Below are positions 46,460-64,000 of a stretch of 64,000 nt of DNA, piece after piece. The stretch covers positions 163,501 to 227,500 of the forward strand of contig CAWZYM010000405.1 in the NCBI GenBank assembly GCA_963966185.1. The letters are read 5' to 3'. This DNA comes from Rhabditoides inermis (Eukaryota > Nematoda > Chromadorea > Rhabditida > Rhabditidae). The number at the start of each line of letters is the position of its first letter. Positions within the stretch are counted from its first letter, which is position 1. The notes beneath the pieces are model-generated. The model searched no databases, was not told where the DNA came from, and saw only the letters and a program-made list of their open reading frames with translations. The position numbers were made by a program, and so were the translations under genes.

Positions 46460-49400
46460 CACACTCACATGGTCCTTGTGCATCACGATCAGCGCGTTCT
46501 TGAGCTGCGACGGGTTCTCGTTGCCGCGGATGTGCCCGCCCGCCATGCCCTTCTAGAATCGGCTATCAATCGAAAGGTCGCTGGTTCGATGCCGCCAGCG
46601 AACCGAAAGAAGTTCCGCTACCGCGGTGGGTTGGCGACCACCCTGACACGTTGTCAGCCGCTAGCCAGAAGACACACCGTCACCGTGGATTCTCATTACT
46701 GGTTTTCTAGAACCATAACATCTAGTACTCTACTGCAGTCCCTCCATTGTCATTGTTCACAGGCATTTTCATGTGTGAAGCATCCTCGTGGTGTAATAAA
46801 TTTAATTTAATTTAATGAGGGAATCTCTCTCTCTCTCCCTCCCTCCCTCTCTCTATCTCTTTATCTCACTCTCTCTTTATCATTTTCTCTCCCTCCCTCT
46901 CTCTCTCTCTCCCCTCTCTGTCTCCCTACCCACCTGCAGTGCATATATGTGGTGTGTGCGGTGTACGACGTGCATCCGCCAGTCCCTCTTCAGTGTGAGC
47001 GCCAGCCACAGAATGATCCACGTGAACAGATAGACAACATCCAGCACGATGCACGACAGAAGAAGCGGCTTTTCCTCGTGCTGCAAACGTTTATATGTTA
47101 GTTTGAAGAAGTAGAACGCACGACAAATGACCAGTAATCAATCACTAATCTAATGGAAACATGATACAAGTAAGTCTTGATATCGCGTACCTGATAGAGG
47201 ATCATGAGCGCGTAGATGGTGGGCGCCTTCACGACGACGATCAGCACCAGCAGCAGGATGGCGAACGTGTGCGGACCGTAGCTGAACACGGATTTATATT
47301 TAGGCTATTTAGGTCTCTTCTTTCTCGTATCAACTATCAGCTACTGAAGAACTGGATAGGACAAGGAGATGCTAACCATATGATCTCGATGAAACTCATA
47401 GTTTTGTAGTACTGTCTTTACTATGACTGTGCTTACACATCACGTTGATTGTATCAACTGGCTACTGCAGAGCAAGACATGACTATCGATGAAATCCGTT
47501 GTCTGTACCGTCGGTTTCGAACATCAAAATCGCACTCACCCATCGCAGCACAGTCTCTCGGTCGGCGAGCGCGAGTACTTCCGATCCTGACTGCCGCCCC
47601 TCGACGAGTGCTGCTGCTGCGCCGAGAGCAGGTTCACCTAAACATTCATACCCATCAATCCTCGAATGATATGGACCAACACAATGAGGATATCACCAAT
47701 CAATAGTATGGATATCACCAATCACTATAGTGATCAAAATAGGGGTGGTATTAAAGTGACAAGTTCACGTATAAATGAAGTTTAGTCTATTTTCCAGTTA
47801 ATTTTAACCTAAGAACTGAAAAATTGAACCCGAAATCACACTTGAAACGCGTGTTGAAAGAATTCGAATCAGCCAAATCCGAATTGAAATTTGTGGTTCG
47901 CGCCAAAAGGTCTCGCCGCGAAAGGGGGCAGAGCTTACAGTCGAATCGGCCTGCCGCCGCGGGGCACGAATTTTTGATCAACGGCATCGTTTTACTGTTT
48001 ATCGAAATCAATATTTTTTGTATTGTGTTTTGAATCGCTGATAGTAGCATGATCTTCTTACTGATTGTGCGTTGCGTCATAGTGTGATCTGCTCGTATTT
48101 TAATAATGTCATGTGTCAGATGATGCAACCTCGTTCATATCATCAGTCTTTATTTTTCCTGTTACGTGTTTATACATCGCATATAATGAGTTTCATATTT
48201 CTAATAAGTGTCGTTTTCGACGTTCTGCTTCGCCCCTTCTACAAACGCAAGTCCGCCGAGTGGAAGAGCAGCTGCTTCAACCCGGTGAAACAGGTATGTA
48301 ACAGTTTTATACATCAGCGAGGACGATCAGACGGAACTTTGAAGACGGAGGCATGAGCATGTCTGTTTCAGATAGGCCCGTACACTTGGCGTTCACCTTC
48401 TTTTTTCGTATGTTCACTTTCGAGCAACCAGAGGACACGGTCAGCGCCGTCAAGGAGTTCTGGTGCGTTATCCGTTATTGATTTTTTTTTTCGTCTTGCC
48501 AACAAAACATTTTGTAATTTGTTTGGTAGTAGTTTCATGCAGCGGTGAAACGTAGTTTTCATAAATGTTGTGTGTTCAGGGTGCAGTACCTGAAGAACAG
48601 TGAGTCGGAAGGTGGCCAGTGGCGCACGCAGCTGACTGTCGTGTTTGCACGGGCAGCGTCTGGTGAACGCGTCTGCCACCGTGGTCCCCCAGACTGTACG
48701 TGCTCCGGGCGTTAGCCTGGGACACCGTCGGAAACTCGGCTCCCACTAAGGTTCGACGAATGCAACACCCCCGCCAAGGTACTCTTTTTTTGCTTTTTCG
48801 GTTTGTTCATTTACTTATGATATAATATTACATTGTAGTAGGAGTGTGTATTGTTTATGTTTACATTCCGCTGCAGTATTGCGTCATGTTTGTTTGATGT
48901 TTATGAATGTGTTTCAGGTGATCGCCAAGGATGGCACGTCTTCCACTTTCGCTGAGAAGATGAGATGGAGGAGGCGCCTTCGCAGGACAGACTCCGCAGG
49001 AAGAGGAACACCAGGGTGAGCACTAGCACTGGTTTTTATTTTGTTTATATAATTTCCTTATGTACTTTTATGTGTTGATGGATGTATTGCTTTGTTGCAG
49101 ACGCGTGCTGAGCCTGACGCGAGCGAGAAGCACGCCGGCTAGAGGAAGACTGCCAACTTTCGATCCAAGGACACCCCAATCATCAACGATCTCAAGCCGG
49201 ACACACTCAACTACGCCACCATTGCCGTGACAAACTGATCGCGATTGTTGATAAAATTATTGTGAAAAGTGATATTTGTTGTGATGATTTTAGTTTGCAA
49301 GATTCCAGTGGACTTGATATTCGTTATGCTGCGAAGAGGGAGCTGTACTCGGGTTTGTGTTCTCCAACTCTCACAATTAGAAGTAGAGTTCGACTGTCAC

Positions 49401-51291
49401 AAGTGGCACAAACGCACACTCCCCGTAAAACGAATCAATGATCGCAGTTCAATCATATATCTCAGCAGACAATTTAAGCTAATATACACCATATGTTCAT
49501 GTTCCTGGCGAAGACGCGGGCCACAGCTGACCAGCCAACCGACCATGATCGCAGTTCGATCACACATGTCGTGTTCTGTTTCCTTTTTCTTTCCTTTCTC
49601 TCCGAAAACAATGAGCGAAACATTGACCCTCTGATAAAATTTAAAAATAGGTTGACCCTTAGCCCTCGATGCGTGCGCGGGTCCAGAATAAAAATGCGCG
49701 GGGTCATTGGTAAGTTCTTTCAAATTCAAACGCGGCATTCGAACGGAGTGTAGCGTAATATAATCCTGTATCTTTAATCAGATTTGAAAAGCACTAAGCA
49801 CTAATAGCTATTATCAATTCAATCAAGTGAGCCACTCACGTAGTACTTGTTGTATCCGTACGCGTAGAGTGCCATTGGGGCGAGTAGCATGAGCGCAGTA
49901 GACGCGGCGAATGTGCCCGCGATAGCATAGGGGTGGTAGAACGGCAGCTGGCGAGAGTGCAACAGGTACTGGCCTGCAAATCCGTACTGCTCATGTCAGT
50001 CTCCTTATTCTCCACTAGTGTGCCGTGACTTTTTGAATGCTTTTAAATGTCACGTAATTATCAAGTAATTTATATTACATCATTGACACGCGGAACTCGG
50101 TGCGATTTCCATAGTGGTGTTCATTTGTGATATCGACTAGCCGCATGCGTAATGAATGAGGCGAGAGCGAGAGAAGGGTGAATGAATAAGTAAGTGCACA
50201 GGTGGTAGAGCGTGATTGCGCATATTTTCGAGTACCGATTTACACTATCAGATTCAGAATTTCTAGTAATGTTGGTGTGTGACACAGTAAAAAAAAAAGA
50301 CTCACCTAGTCCGACGGGCCGGACCGAGTTTAAGTTAGTCTCCTGAATGCGAAAAAGCACCGAGAATCCGAGGTAGTTCCAGATGAGAGTGGCCGAGAAG
50401 ATGAACAGACTAAACGGACAGGTTGAACAAAACGGATCAATTGCCTGGAAAAGACCCAGTTGTCTGGGGAAAGAACCCGAACCCGACTGTATGAGAAAGG
50501 ACCATGTCTGGGAAGGATCCAGTAGTCTGGGGAAAGGACCTAGTTGTTTGGTAAAAGACCCAGTTGTCTGGGGAAAGGACCCAGTGGGGAAGAGACCCAG
50601 TTGTCTGGGGAAAAGACCCAATGCACCCAATGGGGAAGGGACTGACTGTGTGGTGAAGACGAGTCCGAACGGCTTGCTGACGCGCCAGAAGACGGCCGGC
50701 CAGGCGATCGAATAGGCGAGAAGCGACACGAACAGGTTGACGAACTCGAGTGGGATACCGAACAGGCGCACGTGCATCAACACTGCAAGGAAGACGTGTT
50801 CCATGGTTCAACACCATCATTCAATATGCTGTGTGTTGTGTGCTGTGCGTGTACAGAATTTCTATTCTCCACATTACTACATACCAAAATTATTCAAAAT
50901 TATGCTCGATACTCACATGGAAGTAGATTCGGTGCGAGCGGACTGCCGCTAAGTTCGTCGGCGGTGATGCGGAAACCCTAAACACGCAGATTTGAGGGTG
51001 AAAATTTGAATATGAAATTTCGAAACCTAGGTGAGGTGATAATGCTTACCTGTAGCCGGGTGTCGCCCATAGGCAGGTTGGTAGCCAGTTGCCGCGCCCT
51101 TTGATACACAAAGTCCAGCTCGGTGTTGAGGAAATCGCCTGAAATTCATCAAGAAAGTTTTTCTCCCCCTTTTTTGAACAACCCTCGTTTTCTTTCTTTT
51201 CTTGTCGCAACATTGCGGGCCAGCTGAGTCGTTTGTCATTTGAGGGCGCGCGGACGAGCCAAGCGCACTAATTTCTCCCCTTCTCTTTCTC

Positions 51292-51322
<31 letters not shown>

Positions 51323-51802
51323 CCAACAGAGAGAGAGAGAGAGCCGTAAAACGGAGGAGCGAAAAGGAAGGAGAAGGGAAAAAACTGTGTGTGTGTGCCA
51401 AACTCGGAATTGCGTTGGCATGGATATGTGAAAGAGTGAGAGAGGGAAAAGAGACGAGAAGTGCAATTTGCTTTTCAAGTGAGCGGCGTTCGCTCAAGTT
51501 GTGTGAATGATTGATGCTGCTGAGAGGATGGGGGGCTTTTGCCCCTGCCGACTCTACTACAAACAGGTGGTTCAACCACACACACACATACACTCCCACC
51601 CCTAAATCCCACACTTTTATTGTTTTATTGCGCACGGAGCAGCTGCCAGTATGCAACGTGCCCTCAGGGCAATGTCCCCCCCCTTCCCGGAAATGCACTC
51701 ACTCACTATGTGCAGTGAGAGAGTACCCATGCCAACCATCGACCAGAAAAGACCCGGGCAGAAAAAGAAGAAGTGCGAAAAACAAACCCAGCTGCGCGAG
51801 TG

Positions 51803-51847
<45 letters not shown>

Positions 51848-53713
51848 GGGGCTATGCAAATCCTAGCCGCAGATGGTCAGCAAATACCACATCATCGCTA
51901 ATTATGCGTTGGCTAACGAAAGCATCCCTCCCTTCCCTTTTTTCTCGTCGCTTCCAATGAGTTTCAATTGCGAGCGAGGCGCGGGAGCAATTTCGAAGAG
52001 GTCAAAGTTTTGTCCGGCCGCCGCGCACTTACGCGCTCAAATGAGAATGGCAATATATAGGCGCAGAGTAGTAATACTTTTGCGATGAGTGCGGGAGATA
52101 TATGAAATATATGCTATATATGGACTATTGCAGCTGGGAAGAAGACGCGAGGCGCGATAATTGTATTTGGAGTGTGAACGGCGGAGGCATTTGCATAACA
52201 ACTCGACTCCCCCGGGGGGAAAAGCATATACATTTCGTAATCATCGTAACGCATCACCGCTCACCAGAGTTGATGAAACCGTGTCGGTAGAGTTGAGCTA
52301 TCATCAGCTGTTGCGCCACCACCTAAACATGCATGAAATTGGAAATGCAGTCGACTTTATGAGATCATATAGATGATCCCCCAAAACCAAAAAGTGTGTT
52401 GTTTGCAGGATAATAGGCGGTACTGCAGGATAGGGATAATGTTTCTTATTTACTTGTGAACTATGCTTTGTCAATTATTTTGTGTTCACCTGGCAGAGTG
52501 CCATGAGTAGGTGCAACTGTTGCGGCAGCGGCGGCGAGTGCTGCCACAGTGATTTGAGACGATGCAGGCATCCTGAAAACACGATATACCTGTTTTTGGA
52601 ATCCGTAGCGAATCCCGTCTCCTTCCCCAATCTCATAGTTCAGCCGCTGTTGCATCGAAACACGTGTTCCCCTGTTACCTTCGGTGATTGATTCGCTTAC
52701 ACTCCCCCCCCTCCCTCTCTTTCTCTTTCAATCGCCCGAAATCCTCGCTGACCCTCACTCAATCCGCTCGCAAAAAAATCCGTCCCCTCACACTCACACA
52801 CTCACAGCCCCTCTCTCACATATTTGTTGACCGCGGTTATCGAGAGAGGAGCGGATTTCGGAGATATGAAATGATAGGGGAGAGAGAGGGAGGGATAGAG
52901 AGAGAGGGTGAGGGTGAGAGTGACCGGCGCGCATAGCTTTACACCGCGTGAGGATAGAGAGAGAGTGAGTGAAATGCGCGCGCGCAGTGTTCGCAAGATG
53001 GATAGGCGAGATTAGGCGAGGGCGAGCACGCACCACCTATACGTTCCCCCTTGGACCGTCCTACTAGGAAATTATATAGATACCCAATGATTCTAGTCAC
53101 CTAGGGATTCTATGGTTACTAGTGCCACCCGAGAATAGCCGGGTGCCGAATTCAACAAGGACACATGATGGGACCAGAGGTGTTTACTCATTAGGAAGAT
53201 CTTACGTAACACTAACACTGAACAATTAGCTACCTGTTCCCGTATCTCACTGTGCGTTTCTTATCACCCGGGTGAAACTGGTCGGTGATTCGTACCTCGC
53301 TTGTCGCCGTTGCGGTTGCGGCTCACTTCGATCACCCGCTCCTCCCTGTCCGAGAGTCGCTCGTTGTCCCCAGCGATGTTGCCACTCTTGAACACCCCGA
53401 ACGCGAAGAAAACGAGCGACATGGGAATGCAGGCGGCGTACAACGACACGTAGATCGTCAGCCAAATCGACGGGTAGCCGCCGGTCGGCCACTGAATTTG
53501 CAAAATGCTTGGACTCAGAATCATGATGAACCACTCACTTTCATATCGGTATAGAGCTTGTAGCGCTCGAACCCGAGATAGAGGAGGTAGGACTGCACAG
53601 CGAGCACGAGTATAGTGTACCTACAATTTACACCATGTACAATGCACAACAAATGGAAATTCTCACCATATTGAGGAGAGCGCGTTGAGGCGCGCGCGAA
53701 ACGTGCAGCCCAT
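43080..53713 (-). CDS. Multi-pass membrane protein, tincar-like
   Basis: Twenty exons in unbroken phase give 842 aa: 53667-53713 (ATG), 53539-53620, 53296-53491, 51050-51138, 50917-50977, 50647-50782, 50306-50409, 49840-49973, 47540-47637, 47191-47281, 46934-47080, 46469-46552, 46098-46219, 45770-45866, 45167-45265, 44940-45035, 44453-44599, 44110-44388, 43876-43950, 43080-43424. The N-terminal half has at least seven hydrophobic helices, e.g. YTILVLAVQSYLLYLGF, IWLTIYVSLYAACIPMSLVF, IPLEFVNLFVSLLAYSIAWP, HTFAILLLVLIVVV and LDVVYLFTWIILWLAL. The C-terminal half is a long polar Ser/Gly/Gln/Pro-rich cytoplasmic tail with RNENPSQLKNALIVMHKDH-like and Tyr-Gly repeats (AYGTTGAQTYGSAYGTYARL). Topology, the short MGCTFRARLNALSSIW start and the helix order suggest the tincar family known from Drosophila, of unclear biochemical role. 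That identification is from memory and moderate; the gene model itself is strong. Confidence 0.75.
43685..43737. repeat. Short inverted repeat in the last intron of the tincar-like gene
   Basis: CGGACAGTCTCTT and AAGAGACTGTCCG are perfect 13 bp inverted repeats around a 27 bp loop. Confidence 0.7.
46550..46815 (+). mobile_element. tRNA-derived SINE with (TTTAA)n tail
   Basis: The head TAGAATCGGCTATCAATCGAAAGGTCGCTGGTTCGATGCC keeps an anticodon-arm-like and B-box (GGTTCGATG) sequence but starts inside the D-arm region, so it is truncated. A ~190 bp body with TGGTTTTCTAGAACC and TCATTGTTCACAGGCATTTTCATGTGTGAAGC follows. It ends in ATAAATTTAATTTAATTTAATG. Body fragments recur at 25138, 30588 and 63660. 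Its first bases overlap the splice acceptor of exon 46469-46552 on the other strand. Confidence 0.75.
46816..46930. repeat. CT-rich tract
   Basis: Impure (CT)n following the SINE tail directly and reaching the donor region of exon 46934-47080 (minus strand). Confidence 0.9.
48170..49240 (+). pseudogene. Spliced-looking coding fragments inside an intron of the tincar-like gene
   Basis: On the plus strand, RPVHLAFTFFFRMF and DTVSAVKEFW end at a GT donor (about 48463). The frame resumes after a TTCAG (48579) as VQYLKNSESEGGQW RTQL and runs to a TAG at about 48714. Further on, ECNTPAKVIAKDGTSSTFAE (about 48755 and 48919, across a possible intron) and KDTPIINDLKPDTLNYATIA (about 49168-49237) look coding. 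D-T-V-x-x-V-K-E-F-W and G-G-Q-W faintly resemble the cap-binding eIF4E fold, but the central part would be missing and an in-frame stop is present. I treat it as a decayed or nested gene of uncertain family. Confidence 0.3.
50437..50640. repeat. Degenerate minisatellite of ~23-26 bp units
   Basis: Variants of GACCCAGTTGTCTGGGGAAAG recur about eight times with small indels between tincar-like exons 50306-50409 and 50647-50782. The long frames across it are spurious. Confidence 0.85.
51139..53295. other. Long intron of the tincar-like gene
   Basis: Contains CT (51280-51322), GA (51327-51342), CT (51800-51844) and GA tracts (52875-52915). No additional exon is needed by phase, and none was recognised. 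Confidence 0.55.
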
Positions 53714-53732
53714 CTCTACATGTAAGGGGCGG

Positions 53733-53740
53733 CTGGAAAA
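53733..53740 (-). promoter_or_regulatory. Candidate trans-splice acceptor of the tincar-like gene
   Basis: The minus strand reads TTTTCCAG 19 bases before the ATG, the position expected for spliced-leader addition or for a 5'-UTR intron. Confidence 0.35.
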
Positions 53741-53831
53741 CAAGATCACTCTCTGCGACATATTATATAAACACGAACAAGCGACAGCTTCTCATGGCAT
53801 TTCGGAACAGTGTGGGAGAGGAGGAACGGGA

Positions 53832-53872
<41 letters not shown>

Positions 53873-54247
53873 CAGTGGAAGCCAGAGGGAAAACGACGAA
53901 GAGATGAATGCCAGTTCAAATACAACAAGTGTCACACACAAAAAGTGGTGGAAAATCTCGCGCGCGCTTGCCACACATAATTCGTTCGACAATCGGCATG
54001 TGTCGCCCCAAATCTCCATTATTCCCTCTCCCTCCAAACGCCTCTCTCTCTCACCCTCTCTCTTCCCCCCCTCTCTCTCTCTCTCTCTCGCTTAGCAGCT
54101 TCCACTGAACGCCACGCCACACTGATTCCGAAAGTGCACACGCCAGTGGTGGGGTAAAGCAATATTGCGCGCGCTTTCCGAAATATGCAAATTGACTCCG
54201 GGTGCGGTGCGTTGAAAGAAGTGGTAGCAGGAAGACAGACTGGCCAG

Positions 54248-54299
<52 letters not shown>

Positions 54300-55352
54300 C
54301 AATGAATCCCAAGGGAATGGAGCGAAGGTGAGATGATGGATGACAGAGGAGGGAAAGAGGAGAGAGAGAGGTACAAACACGACACATAGAGAGCGCATTC
54401 GAGATTAGCGTAATCGACGAGGCACATTTGTCAATCCACTTGAACACGACGATGAGGTCAGTGGATCGATCCGCACCGCTCCCCACTGAGTATCACACGC
54501 TACTCATTTAGGTAATACAATAGCCGAGTAAGGAGATAGTGACCGGGAGCAAAGCATCATCCCGAGATGAGTGTATAAGTGCATCTTGGATCAATAGAGC
54601 TCTCTCTCTCTCTCTCTCGGCAGTGAGCACAGTGAGTGCGAGGAGGGGGGGGGGCAGGGAGAGAGTGCGCGATAGGAACGGGGGAACGGAGAGGGCGCAG
54701 ACGCGACGCGGCTCATTCGCAACGCACACATTTAATTAGTGCCCCTGTGGCTAGGCCAGTGGACAACGGACGCGCGGATGTGAAATATGCAAATATGCTC
54801 GAGCGCGTGGATTCCAGTGGTGAGAAAGGAGTGAGTGAGACCAGTGGAAGGCAGCTGCACAAACGCAGCGTCTAGCCTTTTTGGGGAGATTAGAACGGAT
54901 ATATGCAGGGAACAATGCGGACGCCACTGTGTTTAGATAGAGGCAACCGAAAAGGACACAACAAGCGCAAGCAACAGAGTGAACATAGGAGGAATCTAAA
55001 CACTTCGAAAGGGAGGGGCGCGCATAAGCCGACGGTTCAACAACGAACGGGAGGGAAGAGGAGGGTGAGAAGAAGGAGGAGACGGGGGGAGTGTGCATTT
55101 CGGACTCTCGTAACGAGCAGAGGATTAGTAGAGGGGGGACGGAGGACACACTCGTGTAGCACCAGATTAGGTGGGATCGATCCAGAGAGCGAGAGAGAGA
55201 GAGGGACCATATGGGAAGTGGGGGTCCGTCAGGGGTCAAAGTGTCAGAATAGCAGCCCGGGGGGCGCAACTCACAGTCGCACACACTCACTATGCCAATT
55301 TGCGAGCGCGCCACAGCCGCCCCCAGCAATAGCACAATGACTGGAGGGCGGG

Positions 55353-55387
<35 letters not shown>

Positions 55388-55809
55388 CGCGCAGCTGGCG
55401 TGCAGGTCCGTGTGGATATGCGGTGTGGTCCTCTTTCTCTCTGGCAAATGCCGCATTCCCACACACTTTGCGACTCTCAAGGGGATTGTGAAACGAAAAC
55501 GGCTAGTACGGGGCTTTCCCCGCCTCTCTTTCCGCCTCGCAGCTGTGGAATTATGCACAGGTTTGCGGCTCAGCCGTTCTTTACTCCTCGGAAATGAGAA
55601 AGAGAGGTAAGAGAGCGGTAAGAGGGAGGGAAGGTGCGCGTCTCTCGCGGCCAATAGAGGCGTATCGACGATTCTATGTCCACGGCAGCGGTAGGAAAGT
55701 TTGGCCACTCACTACTCCTTCTCCCTCCTCTCTCTTCTCTGGTCCGCGGCTAAGAAGAATCGAATTGTCCGCCGTTCGCGGCACAAAACGGTGTCATGTT
55801 ATTCCCTTC

Positions 55810-55894
<85 letters not shown>

Positions 55895-56455
55895 TCATCC
55901 AGTCACTCAGTGGATTGGCGATACACGAGTACAATACAATTGTCGCGCCCTGTCCTTTCCGCCCGCAGGCTCCGGGAGGTCAACATAACATTGTGATAGT
56001 GTGGCATCCGGAACGAATCCGGCCGCGCGCGCTCTCTCGCGTCACCACACTCTCTCGCCCCACCGCCCTGACTCGACATTACTGGTAATTGACTGGTGTT
56101 GAGGGATTGCGCAAGCCGTGCGCGAGAGAGAGAGAGAGACCACCTACCCACCTAGTCATTAGAACGCATGGGCAGAGATTGCAAACCCCAACCAACCCAG
56201 CCCCAACAACAATCGATCCACGTCACGCTACTTGCCCTGGGAAAGTCGTCTGATTTTGATTTTCTGAAAAGTGCTGTGTTCCTTCAAATTCCTAGAGGGT
56301 TCGTTGTTTATTGCAACCACATAAGTATGCTTAACACAGACAAAAAATAAATCGAGAGATAATGACACGTGTACATGTACAAGCACAATTGAGAAAAAAC
56401 TAATCGAGTGAGGCAATCGCGGCGGGACATCAAGGCGGGAATTCGAATAGCGGAT
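53741..56455. other. Intergenic, no gene recognised
   Basis: Rich in microsatellites: GA 53837-53870, CT 54062-54089, GA 54250-54297, CT 54601-54619, GA 55354-55385, CT 55810-55891. Frames of 100-237 codons here owe their length to these repeats. The remaining sequence is GC-rich and should contain the promoter of the tincar-like gene. Confidence 0.5.
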
Positions 56456-63858
<7,403 letters not shown>

Positions 63859-64000
63859 CGTGTACACGTGGTGCGCATCTCTTTGGGAGCAATTGCGAAG
63901 TGTGTTCGAGGGTATTCGGGAGTATTTCGAAAGTAATTGTGAAGTGTCAAGTGTTCCGAAAAACCTGACCGCAGGCTTTTGCAATGAGGCAAATCACAAC
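63859..64000 (-). other. Upstream flank of P5CS
   Basis: The reading frame stays open upstream to a TGA at about 63997 but contains no ATG, so the start at 63858 is chosen. Nothing else recognised. Confidence 0.5.

Noticed and set aside
50121..50804. 227-codon minus-strand frame as a single gene
   Set aside because: It joins a real tincar-like exon to the minisatellite. Phase analysis places splice sites at 50647 and 50409.
51027..51698. 223-codon minus-strand frame
   Set aside because: Only 51050-51138 is coding (in another frame); the rest is simple repeat.
54751..55464. 237-codon minus-strand frame
   Set aside because: Low-complexity Ser/Arg-rich translation crossing microsatellites, with no splice-consistent neighbours.

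Overview
The window is animal nuclear DNA, and everything recognisable in it points to a nematode. Coding sequence is split into many short exons (typically 50-150 bp) by GT-AG introns with TTTCAG-type acceptors. Exons favour C/G at third codon positions, and introns and intergenic DNA are full of (CT)n/(GA)n tracts. The gene content is animal: a GH25 lysozyme of the nematode type, a DEG-3-like acetylcholine receptor subunit, troponin I, a Kv channel, a secreted phospholipase A2, a tincar-like membrane protein and a bifunctional delta-1-pyrroline-5-carboxylate synthase (P5CS). The exon density recalls diplogastrid nematodes, but that is only an inference. I checked exon models by reading frame and intron phase; no database search was possible.

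Layout. Plus strand: end of a lysozyme gene (1-1242); a 14-exon nicotinic-type receptor gene (3407-12362) whose long introns hold tRNA-derived and inverted-repeat elements; a compact 6-exon troponin I gene (12940-13982). Then comes a repeat-rich mixed zone: an unrecognised CxxC-containing protein on the minus strand (15291-18228), a tandem pair of tiny membrane-protein genes (18865-19863), a decayed Penelope-like retroelement (20607-21900) and a lone Na+/K+-ATPase exon (22206-22345). The minus strand holds a 7-exon block coding for a polar tail (23228-27557). It may be an independent gene or an alternative 3' end of the Kv channel gene, whose 18-exon core lies at 30979-37346. A small secreted PLA2-like gene (29436-30555, plus) lies between the two. 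Also on the minus strand are the 20-exon tincar-like gene (43080-53713) and the 24-exon P5CS gene (56456-63858).

The genes do not form a pathway. They are ordinary single genes for muscle, neuronal membrane, immunity/digestion and proline/ornithine synthesis. The most unusual material is the repeat landscape: a ~930 bp composite element present twice in opposite orientations inside introns of two genes, several tRNA-derived SINE-like families with different tails, and a SINE that appears to supply a splice acceptor. I found no CRISPR array, rRNA, intact tRNA gene or prokaryote-like operon, and no clearly new multi-gene system.
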